NCBI RefSeq assembly: GCF_018860425.1
Contig: NZ_JAHKPI010000002.1
Coordinates: 1 to 64,000, forward strand
Length of the DNA stretch: 64,000 nt
Direction: 5' to 3'
Source of the DNA: Marinobacter sp. F3R08
Lineage (GTDB): Bacteria; Pseudomonadota; Gammaproteobacteria; Pseudomonadales; Oleiphilaceae
Numbering within the stretch: the first letter of the stretch is position 1; every line of letters starts with the position of its first letter. The notes beneath the pieces were generated by a model that had not been told where the DNA came from, made no database searches, and saw nothing but the letters and a program-made list of their open reading frames with translations. Positions 33,800 through 40,250 of the stretch are shown one piece after another. The translations under genes and the position numbers were made by a program.

Positions 33800-33855
33800 G
33801 ACACCAATTGGAGTTAACGTATTGACCAGAAAATGGTGTGACACCAACCGGCGTC
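33800..33855. repeat. Two GACACCA-type operator repeats upstream of the 33793 gene
   Basis: GACACCAATTGGAGTT (33800-33815) and GACACCAACCGGCGTC (33840-33855) are 40 bases apart, about four helical turns, and match the consensus GACRCCANNNGGYGTC of the palindromes before parM. They lie 7-62 bases upstream of the minus-strand start codon. Such a shared motif suggests a common DNA-binding protein. Confidence 0.6.
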
Positions 33856-33985
33856 AACATGAATAGGTTAATGCATCGGCTCGCTGATTTGGCAAAGGTA
33901 TGAGCGAAAAAACGACCGCAACCCAGCCTGCTAGCGCTCCAGTGTCTGGGACAATAAGCCAGAACTAGAATCGCACGGTGCATAT

Positions 33986-34792
33986 ATGATTGAACATCTA
34001 ATCACTTGGGTTACACAGCTGGCATGGCTATCACTATTCATCGTCATACCAGGGTTTATCCTCTACGTAGCGAATGAGGCGTGGTACTGGACTGTAGGCC
34101 GATATTCTCAGCGCATCGAACTAGCTACGGGAATAGTAGGAACGCCTGTCCACGAGATATCTCATGCGATTATGGTGAAGTTATTTGGTATGACAGTAGT
34201 TGAAATGGCTTTGTATAAGCCAGATCCCCAGTCAAAATCACTTGGCTATGTGAGCTACTCTTACCGAAGCGGATCGTTGCGACATGGCATAGGGCGATTC
34301 TTTGTAGGGATTGCGCCCCTTATTGGCGGTGGGCTAGCGGTTTACGCGCTACTATTGTCATCTGGTTTGCCGGTCCTTAACGATTATGTTCAATTCATCG
34401 ACGGAGGCGTCTTCTCAGCATTTTCGGCGTGGATTGACCATTTGCTACATGCAGTTAACCGACCGACTGACGTGCTCGTTATCCTGCTATGCATTATGAT
34501 CAGCACGCACGCCACACCAAGTAAAGCTGACATGGCCGGATCTGCGTCGGGTCTAATAAGTGTGGCTTTGGTCTACATTGCGTATCGGTTTCTAACTTCC
34601 CTGTTTCCCGTCATCTCGTCCCAATACATATATCCCTACGTGAATCTCGATGCTGGGGCTTTGTCTCTTGCCGCTCTCGTGATCCAGATGGCTACTTTCG
34701 GGGCCCTCGCTTCCATTTTCTTGTCCATGACGGCTCTGGGTCTCGCCAAAATTCGTTCAGTTGTTGCCAGAAAAAACGTGTTCGGACGATAA
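33986..34792 (+). CDS. Integral-membrane zinc metalloprotease-like protein (HExxH)
   Basis: A 268-residue protein with about six hydrophobic segments. GTPVHEISHAIM (residues 53-64) is an HExxH zinc motif embedded in a membrane region, as in the M50-type intramembrane proteases. A second polar block (GIAPLIGGG, with THATPSKADMAGS further on) could supply the third ligand and substrate site. The usual NxxPxxxLDG motif of site-2 proteases is not evident, so it is a divergent member or a separate family. The ATG has no clear ribosome-binding site. It is a single gene between a minus-strand regulator and the uracil-DNA-glycosylase-like gene. Confidence 0.65.
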   Translation: MIEHLITWVTQLAWLSLFIVIPGFILYVANEAWYWTVGRYSQRIELATGIVGTPVHEISHAIMVKLFGMTVVEMALYKPDPQSKSLGYVSYSYRSGSLRHGIGRFFVGIAPLIGGGLAVYALLLSSGLPVLNDYVQFIDGGVFSAFSAWIDHLLHAVNRPTDVLVILLCIMISTHATPSKADMAGSASGLISVALVYIAYRFLTSLFPVISSQYIYPYVNLDAGALSLAALVIQMATFGALASIFLSMTALGLAKIRSVVARKNVFGR

Positions 34793-34880
34793 AAAAGCAC
34801 CCACTCTTGCGAAGTAGTTTGCCCTCAGCGGTGATAATTCTCCCAATTCAAGGCAATGCAGCACGAGAGGACAAATCGCC

Positions 34881-35540
34881 ATGATGACACCTGAGCATTA
34901 CGTAGAAGCTATCTCGGTACCGATGCTCCCACGAGTTCACAATCCGTGGTCTCAGACGTGTGTAATGGAAACGAGCATTAACGGTGCTGAGGATCGGAAG
35001 GAGCGCCTGATTGCTCACCTCGATTGCACACCCAAGTTAATTCTGGTTGGTAACTCCGCTCGGTACCAGGAATCCAGGTTCACGGGGATTCCTTTCACCT
35101 CCGAGCAACAGATTCTTGATGGGCTGGTTCCACGAGTACAGCTCCCTGAGGGTGTTAACCGTCTGTCCAAGCGCGGAAAGCCTATGCGCGACAAAACAGC
35201 TGAGATTGTCTGGAAAGCGTTGTACGAGCACGGATTCGCGACAAGCACCATTCTTTGCAACACCGTGCCCTGGCATCCGGAGGGAGAGCGAGGTGCAGGA
35301 TCGGATCGACTACCTACACATCGTGAAATTCACCTGGGGAGAATCTATCTCCAGTCGTTGATTGATATGCATCCTGATGTGCCTATCGCTGCAGTCGGTA
35401 TGGTTGCGGAGAAAGCAATGCATGATCTGGGCGTTCATTACAACGGAATTAAAGACCCTGACATCGTTGGGTTCGACGAATTTAGGGAATCATTGGATGC
35501 AATTCTGGTGTCACTTGCATTTTCGAACGCCGTGGCATAG
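34881..35540 (+). CDS. Uracil-DNA glycosylase superfamily protein
   Basis: A 219-residue protein. PKLILVGNSARYQESRFTGI followed by PFTSE matches the first active-site motif of the family 4/5-type glycosylases (LFVGEAPGxxE...GRPFV/GIPFTSE). ILCNTVPWHPEG fits the N-x-P/H second block, and VPIAAVGMVAEKAMHDLGVH resembles the region leading to the catalytic His loop. Members remove uracil or related damaged bases from DNA. The motif residues are shifted from the canonical form, so base specificity is uncertain. The ATG pair at 34881 follows GAGAGG. Confidence 0.7.
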   Translation: MMTPEHYVEAISVPMLPRVHNPWSQTCVMETSINGAEDRKERLIAHLDCTPKLILVGNSARYQESRFTGIPFTSEQQILDGLVPRVQLPEGVNRLSKRGKPMRDKTAEIVWKALYEHGFATSTILCNTVPWHPEGERGAGSDRLPTHREIHLGRIYLQSLIDMHPDVPIAAVGMVAEKAMHDLGVHYNGIKDPDIVGFDEFRESLDAILVSLAFSNAVA

Positions 35541-35572
35541 TCGGTATACATTCATTCGAGAGAGCGCCAGTC

Positions 35573-35731
35573 ATGCCTACCCGCGAACAAAATAATGAAG
35601 TCACACTATCAAACACTGAAAAGGTGATCCTCGGGCTCATTTCAGCTGTATTGGCAGCTCTCGTGATGACAGCGCTACCTTTCACGTCAGCTGATATCGC
35701 CGATCACGCCTATCAATTCTGGAAAGGTTAA
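35573..35731 (+). CDS. Small single-pass membrane protein, 52 residues
   Basis: An ATG at 35573 starts MPTREQNNEVTLSNTEKVIL followed by a hydrophobic segment (GLISAVLAALVMTALPF) and a polar tail ending QFWKG. It ends three bases before the next gene, whose ribosome-binding site (GGAAAGG) overlaps the stop. Spacing and composition support expression as part of the operon 34881-36649. Confidence 0.55.
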   Translation: MPTREQNNEVTLSNTEKVILGLISAVLAALVMTALPFTSADIADHAYQFWKG

Positions 35732-35733
35732 CA

Positions 35734-36123
35734 ATGGATAAGCAGGAAACGGTTGCAAGGTTGCTTGAGCAATATGCTGGTAATACGCCGCAAAAACTCA
35801 TCGCCCTTACCTATGGCAACGGGATCAATGCGATTCCCGAGGATCTTTCAGGTATACGCATTCGATATGCCCGTATTGGGAAGGGGCTAAGCGCAGACCT
35901 CTCAGATCTCTTGAACGCCGATTGCGGCATCATCGACATTCCGTTTTGTGATGCAGAAGCAAAGGTCACGTTGAAGCGTTTTCTGAACTCTATCAAAGGG
36001 GACAAGGACTACTTGGTCGTGACAGAGGCAACCGATCTACTTGGGCCCGAACTGGTCCAGTTGCTCGATGGCTTTCGTCCTCGACTCATAGTCACCTCAA
36101 ATCGACTCACTAAATGCGCCTAA
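35734..36123 (+). CDS. Hypothetical protein, 129 residues
   Basis: The ATG at 35734 follows GGAAAGG within the end of the small membrane gene. The sequence alternates helix and strand (RIRYARIGKGLSADLSDLLN, CGIIDIPFCDAEAKVTLK, DKDYLVVTEATDLLGPELVQ), which reads like a Rossmann or P-loop-related fold, but no Walker A is present. It may be a degenerate ATPase or a binding domain. Not recognised. Confidence 0.6.
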   Translation: MDKQETVARLLEQYAGNTPQKLIALTYGNGINAIPEDLSGIRIRYARIGKGLSADLSDLLNADCGIIDIPFCDAEAKVTLKRFLNSIKGDKDYLVVTEATDLLGPELVQLLDGFRPRLIVTSNRLTKCA

Positions 36124-36136
36124 CTTAAGGGTCTAC

Positions 36137-36649
36137 ATGCAGGGAATCAGATTCCGCAAATATATTCGTCACCAGTTTTTCGATCTGCAGCTGTTTGCCG
36201 CCGATTTGGAATCATCACTACGAAGTGATGGATGCGACTGCGTTAGCGCAAGCGTGATTGAGGAGTGTTTCGAGACGGCTCAGGTTTTGGGCTGGGCGGA
36301 AGATGGGGTTCGCTATGATATGGCAACGCTAGAAGGTTGCTTTGGCCTATATTCCCATGCCCTTGGCCTGATTGGCTCAAAGGTATACTCCGCAGATGAT
36401 CGCATAGATTGCGGTACCTTGAGGGATGATGCGTGGGTTACGGACCAATGGCCAACTGTCGGCCCCGTGATTGATCATCTCAATGCTCAGATGGTTGAAG
36501 CCCTTGCAGAATCTAGTACAAATGAATACCACCATCTCGGTAGTGACCTGGACCCGGATTGGGGGAGAGTTCACCATTTCATTGACCAGGCGCTGGATCG
36601 ACCGAACAGCTCAGATTCAACTCGTGCAGTGGTATACCGAATTCATTGA
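36137..36649 (+). CDS. Hypothetical protein, 170 residues
   Basis: The ATG at 36137 follows AAGGG and lies 13 bases after the previous stop. The protein is acidic, soluble and helical, with two short Cys clusters (DGCDCVSASVIEECFE). The later part has HHLGSDLDPDWGRVHHFIDQ. No family is recognised. Codon use here and in its neighbours seems a little more AT-rich than in the tra genes, by eye only. Confidence 0.6.
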   Translation: MQGIRFRKYIRHQFFDLQLFAADLESSLRSDGCDCVSASVIEECFETAQVLGWAEDGVRYDMATLEGCFGLYSHALGLIGSKVYSADDRIDCGTLRDDAWVTDQWPTVGPVIDHLNAQMVEALAESSTNEYHHLGSDLDPDWGRVHHFIDQALDRPNSSDSTRAVVYRIH

Positions 36650-36737
36650 GAACGTGAGCCCCTCTTGGTAGCTGGGCTTGCATTTCCAATTCCCATGGGA
36701 AACTAAAACAGTAAAAACGAACTTATAGGAGCGACCA

Positions 36738-37637
36738 ATGTCCCTACGCCGCACAACATCTATGTTAGCAGCCCTTGTTCTATCGGTTTTAATGGTTGGC
36801 TGTGCCAGCCAGCCGAAATCGCAAGCGTACATGCTTAATGAATCACTGGGCGGACACCGCATCCAGGATGAACCAACCAATGAAGATCATCAGCGTTCTT
36901 CCCCGCTGTTAAAGCACGGAATTCTCATTGCGGGCGCAAACTACGAAAGCACTGCTGGCCTGGGTTTGAGCGGCTTTGAATATGAAGGACTGGCGAATTC
37001 TCTCATTATCGCCCTGCTCGATATTGCGTCTCCAAAGAGCTATGAAAACACATGGATTGTTGGCCGACTGCCGATGAACGAAGAGCAAAGTGGTCGAGAT
37101 CTCCACGGTGAGATATTTGATACCTACTTAGCCGCCGCAAAGAAGGTTCTCGACGAATCCGGTCTTGAATATGAAGCATTTGAGTATGACAAGAAGGTTC
37201 ATCGCGGCCCTGAGATCGACCTTGATGATACCTATGAATTTGAGGTTTTCATCATCAACGCCCCGGAATTCAACTGTGAGTTCATGATTACGGACGAAGG
37301 TAAGAACGACAGCAACTGCGCCCTTATGGTTCGAGCTGGCGGTTTGGAGACTGGATACGCACCAGTTGGCCATGAACTGAATGGTGAAGAGTCTTGGGAG
37401 CTGCCTAGCCGTATGAGGCATGAGATCAAGTTCACCCTGAACAATGGCGGCTTTCTGCCCACCATGGAAATGCACAAACGGTTTTCTGAGGAGCTTCCAG
37501 GCTGGGCATATATGTTCATCCCTGATGCTGAAGCCTACCCAGTTTTGAACGTTAAAGGGGAGGCCAAGGGCTACCCGTACTTTCTAAACCAGGGGCAAGA
37601 GCTGCACTTCGTCAAACCGAAGTCCAAGCTTAAATAG
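36738..37637 (+). CDS. Lipoprotein, 299 residues
   Basis: The ATG at 36738 follows TAGGAG. The signal peptide ends in VLMVGCASQ, giving a lipobox Cys at about residue 22. The mature protein is acidic and mixed alpha/beta, with a beta-rich middle (FEVFIINAPEFNCEFMITDE) and an extra Cys pair (FNCEF, DSNCALM) that may form a disulfide. No domain is recognised. The next small membrane gene follows within 50 bases, so it may be in one operon with 37687-38984. Confidence 0.7.
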   Translation: MSLRRTTSMLAALVLSVLMVGCASQPKSQAYMLNESLGGHRIQDEPTNEDHQRSSPLLKHGILIAGANYESTAGLGLSGFEYEGLANSLIIALLDIASPKSYENTWIVGRLPMNEEQSGRDLHGEIFDTYLAAAKKVLDESGLEYEAFEYDKKVHRGPEIDLDDTYEFEVFIINAPEFNCEFMITDEGKNDSNCALMVRAGGLETGYAPVGHELNGEESWELPSRMRHEIKFTLNNGGFLPTMEMHKRFSEELPGWAYMFIPDAEAYPVLNVKGEAKGYPYFLNQGQELHFVKPKSKLK

Positions 37638-37686
37638 AGCCAGTTGGAGGCATTACCTCAGATCCCGCTGAAAGGAGATGTCATCT

Positions 37687-37992
37687 ATGAACAAGCGATA
37701 TGCGTTGGTGGTTATCTACCTTTCGGCAGCTCTTTCAGCAATGGTTGGTGCTTTGTGGGCTGAAGAGCATTGCCTGGTTCTTCCACCTGGCACCAGCGAG
37801 ATTCAGATCAAGACAGCAACTTTGGAATTGCTTGCGGAGCACACCCAAGATCGTTCAGTTCTTCAGGGGCTTACTGTGCTTGAGCAAGGCCGATTGTCCG
37901 AAGAAATAACACGGCGAGCTTATGGATTCTCTGAAGCCGGGGAAGTAATAGTTTCTCAGACAGAGGACGAAGTTCGAGTGTGTATGCAATAA
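37687..37992 (+). CDS. Small exported or membrane-anchored protein, 101 residues
   Basis: The ATG at 37687 follows AAAGGAG. The N-terminus (MNKRYALVVIYLSAALSAMV) is a signal peptide or anchor. The rest is soluble, with one Cys at each end (EHCLVLPP and VRVCMQ) that could pair. It leads a series of tightly packed small genes. Not recognised. Confidence 0.6.
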   Translation: MNKRYALVVIYLSAALSAMVGALWAEEHCLVLPPGTSEIQIKTATLELLAEHTQDRSVLQGLTVLEQGRLSEEITRRAYGFSEAGEVIVSQTEDEVRVCMQ

Positions 37993-38004
37993 GCAGTGTG
38001 GAGA

Positions 38005-38136
38005 ATGATGATGAAAACTATTGCTACGTTGATCGTCGGGGCAACTCTGGGTTTTGCAGTAATAGGTCAGAACCCCGACCTGTTACCGGTTGCCCAACAC
38101 GTTGCGGACATTGTTGAGAGTTGGATCGCCCAATGA
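38005..38136 (+). CDS. Small membrane peptide, 43 residues
   Basis: Begins with a triple ATG (38005-38013) after GTGGAG. The peptide (MMMKTIATLIVGATLGFAVI, then a polar tail ending SWIAQ) has one hydrophobic helix. Its stop overlaps the next start (ATGA at 38133), which supports real translation. Confidence 0.55.
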   Translation: MMMKTIATLIVGATLGFAVIGQNPDLLPVAQHVADIVESWIAQ

Positions 38137-38414
38137 ATCACAGTGTGATCGACTCGCCGGCTACATTTGTTGTCATCAAAATCACGGCAGTTCTTGTTGG
38201 TCTGGTCCTGAATTTTCTCATGGTCAAAATTGGCCCCGCCCTACTCTATTTTAGCTATGGGATATCTCTGGAGATGGCGTTGGCCTCGCGTTCAGAACAA
38301 CTTCCTGAAATGGTTGAAAGCACCGTTGGCTGCTTTCCAGATCACCTAACTATCTCACTAGATAGGTTGGATGTTGCGCTTAAAGAGTCCGTAACACTGT
38401 GCTCGGAGACCTGA
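38133..38414 (+). CDS. Small membrane protein, 93 residues
   Basis: The ATG overlaps the upstream stop (ATGA). There is one clear hydrophobic segment (ITAVLVGLVLNFLMV), perhaps extending to GPALLYFSYGI, then a soluble tail with two cysteines (VGCFPDH and LCSET). It ends three bases before the AP2-like gene. Not recognised. Confidence 0.55.
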   Translation: MNHSVIDSPATFVVIKITAVLVGLVLNFLMVKIGPALLYFSYGISLEMALASRSEQLPEMVESTVGCFPDHLTISLDRLDVALKESVTLCSET

Positions 38415-38417
38415 TTT

Positions 38418-38984
38418 ATGGACGGCTCACAACGCAATATTCCCAAAGAGGTTAGAGATCTTCTGGTCGAATCCCGTTTCGGGATCTCTTTTCCTTGTAC
38501 ATCAGGATGCCAGATGAGATTTGTCGAGAATGGAAAAAATCTCGGAGGGTTTTATTCTTATCGACAATGGGGCGGAATTCGGCCTGCAGTGCAAGCTGCA
38601 AAATCTCGAAACCTTCAATTGCGGGCTCAGTTCGGAAGGACCAAAGCAGGCCGGCGCAGAATTCGCGAGTTCGCTAAGGCCAACTCAAATACTGGTGTGC
38701 TTGGAGTCTCCAAGAACGCTTATCTGGATAAGCGCCGAGGTGTCACCTATATCCGCTACATGGCGGCATGGAATGACCGTGGAACACCAAAAACACGCGG
38801 TTTTCATCTCTGTGAGGGTTCGTCAGGGGACCATCATTTCCATGCTCTGCGGACAGCCATTGCCTTCAGAAAGGAGTGGGAGCGTGATGGTGATGGGTTC
38901 GACCCCGCCCGCTTCCAACTATGGAAAACTAAAAGACTGTACGAACCGGGAGAGCCGGATCTCCCATCAGATTTTTGGGATTAG
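38418..38984 (+). CDS. Putative AP2-like DNA-binding protein
   Basis: A 188-residue basic protein. The stretch NTGVLGVSKNAYLDKRRGVT, RYMAAWNDRGTPKTRGFHLC and ALRTAIAFRKEWE, at about residues 95-160, has the three strands and terminal helix pattern of an AP2/ERF-like domain (GVxG-x-W-x-A-x-F...A..A). Bacterial and phage AP2 domains occur mainly in HNH nucleases and in small DNA-binding proteins. The first 90 residues contain many Arg/Lys and no nuclease motif. It is likely a DNA-binding protein of unknown target. Confidence 0.55.
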   Translation: MDGSQRNIPKEVRDLLVESRFGISFPCTSGCQMRFVENGKNLGGFYSYRQWGGIRPAVQAAKSRNLQLRAQFGRTKAGRRRIREFAKANSNTGVLGVSKNAYLDKRRGVTYIRYMAAWNDRGTPKTRGFHLCEGSSGDHHFHALRTAIAFRKEWERDGDGFDPARFQLWKTKRLYEPGEPDLPSDFWD

Positions 38985-38989
38985 CTGGA

Positions 38990-39364
38990 ATGAACCAGAC
39001 CACACTAACCAGTGATCTTCTGGATGATCTTGACCTATTGCTCGATCAGATTGCTGAGCTATCTCATTTAGATTGTAACGCAGCTGCAGATCTCCTTTCT
39101 TACGAACTGGAGCGTGAAGGTGTTGGTCATACCAGAATGTGTGGATCAGTCGTTCAGGCTAGATCTGGCGAAACTGTATTTCCACATTGTTGGATTGAGC
39201 TTCCCAATGGCGGGATTCTCGATGTCCGTTTGCAGAAGTATTTCCCTTACGCTGATGATGTTCCTCACGGAATGTTTTGGGAAACCGAGGCGTATAGGTA
39301 CACCGGTGCAGCGGCATTCAATGAAAGGATTCCTGAAGAACTGATTAAAGAAATTGCGTCATGA
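38990..39364 (+). CDS. Hypothetical protein, possible transglutaminase-like fold
   Basis: A 124-residue protein that begins five bases after the previous stop. CGSVVQARSGETVFPHCWIE and LPNGGILDVRLQKYFPYADD contain a His-x-Trp-x-Glu then a Gly-ILD pattern similar to the His-Asp part of transglutaminase-like or papain-fold domains, with MCGSVV as a possible Cys. The match is short and I hold it loosely. It ends 29 bases before the palindrome array at 39394. Confidence 0.5.
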   Translation: MNQTTLTSDLLDDLDLLLDQIAELSHLDCNAAADLLSYELEREGVGHTRMCGSVVQARSGETVFPHCWIELPNGGILDVRLQKYFPYADDVPHGMFWETEAYRYTGAAAFNERIPEELIKEIAS

Positions 39365-39393
39365 ACATGTCTGGCTACGTAGGTGATTTCATC

Positions 39394-39611
39394 TTTCGCA
39401 TGCGAAAGATCTCAGCCTGACTGGCCCCCTGCAGAAATCCGTTCTCAATACCCTACTCGTTTTTCGCATGCGAAAGATCTCGGTCTGATTGGACTCCTCC
39501 AGAAAGACGACCTTAATCCCCTACTCATTTTTCGCATGCGAAAGATCACCGTCTGATTCGGCTCCTCCAGAAAGACGACCTTAATCCCCTATTCATCTTT
39601 CGCATGCGAAA
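39394..39611. repeat. parS: Four-copy 68-bp tandem array of TTTCGCATGCGAAA, probable parS centromere
   Basis: TTTCGCATGCGAAAGA, a perfect 14-base palindrome plus GA, occurs at 39394, 39462, 39530 and 39598, exactly 68 bases apart each time. The spacers are also similar (shared words CAGAAAGACGACC, TTAATCCCCTA, GTCTGATT in units 2 and 3). Single copies lie at 43540-43553, just upstream of parA, and at 18610-18625. Such a palindrome in tandem near parAB fits a ParB-binding centromere, like the KorB and parS sites of other plasmids. No gene is seen in 39365-39697. Confidence 0.8.
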
Positions 39612-39742
39612 GATGCGATCCGTTTCTGGAGTGTCAGCATTACGCCTGTTACATAAGATTTGGTAAAAAAATAGGCAGCTACCTCCGCCATTGGGATATG
39701 GAACATCAGTACGCTCTTAATCAGAGATTTAAGGAGGTAATG

Positions 39743-40240
39743 ATGTCACTGATCGCGCATAACAATGGAATGCCCAAGACAAAGACCTATGTCCGTGAAG
39801 ACGTGTCTGAGGCGCTTGTGAAAGCTACCGAGGAACTTTACGAAGGTGAACGTAGGCTTCACAGGCGACGATTGTTCATGGGTTCAATAATGCTTGTACG
39901 GCGAAGCACCGATGTTCAGGCCACTTGGACCCAGGTATCTGCCGCTAACTTTTCTCGGAGCGGCACCCTGTTTGATTCCGTCGAGAAGTTCCTTACCGGT
40001 TCTAAGCTTTGGATAAAAATACAGCCAGATAGATCCTTAACTCACCTGGACGCATTTCTAGTTCCCGGTGAAGTTCGACGTGTGACGAAGTACGGGAACA
40101 AATTCCGAACTGGTATTCAGTTCCGCCCCGATCTGATCCGAGACCTTCGCCGACTGCAAACGGAAACGGCATTGATAGATTTCGAAGATTTTCTGGCCGC
40201 AATTGAAAATGTAAACGATCGCCAGAAATCTGCGTGCTGA
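39743..40240 (+). CDS. PilZ-domain-like protein
   Basis: A 165-residue protein. The ATG at 39743 is five bases after AAGGAGG; an upstream ATG at 39698 extends the frame but lacks a site. The body has RRLHRRRLFMGSIMLVRRST and AANFSRSGTLFDSVEKFL, echoing the RxxxR and (D/N)xSxxG motifs by which PilZ domains bind cyclic di-GMP, then strand-rich VPGEVRRVTKYGNKFRTGIQ. A Asp-to-Asn change at the second motif is present. If it binds cyclic di-GMP, it may link plasmid functions to the host's surface-growth state. It precedes topoisomerase III by 10 bases. Confidence 0.6.
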   Translation: MSLIAHNNGMPKTKTYVREDVSEALVKATEELYEGERRLHRRRLFMGSIMLVRRSTDVQATWTQVSAANFSRSGTLFDSVEKFLTGSKLWIKIQPDRSLTHLDAFLVPGEVRRVTKYGNKFRTGIQFRPDLIRDLRRLQTETALIDFEDFLAAIENVNDRQKSAC

Positions 40241-40250
40241 GGATAGACTC

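Noticed and set aside
39394-39611. 68-bp repeats as a CRISPR array or integron attC sites
   Set aside because: The conserved core is a palindrome of only 14-16 bases, the spacers are themselves similar to each other, and no cas or integrase gene is nearby.
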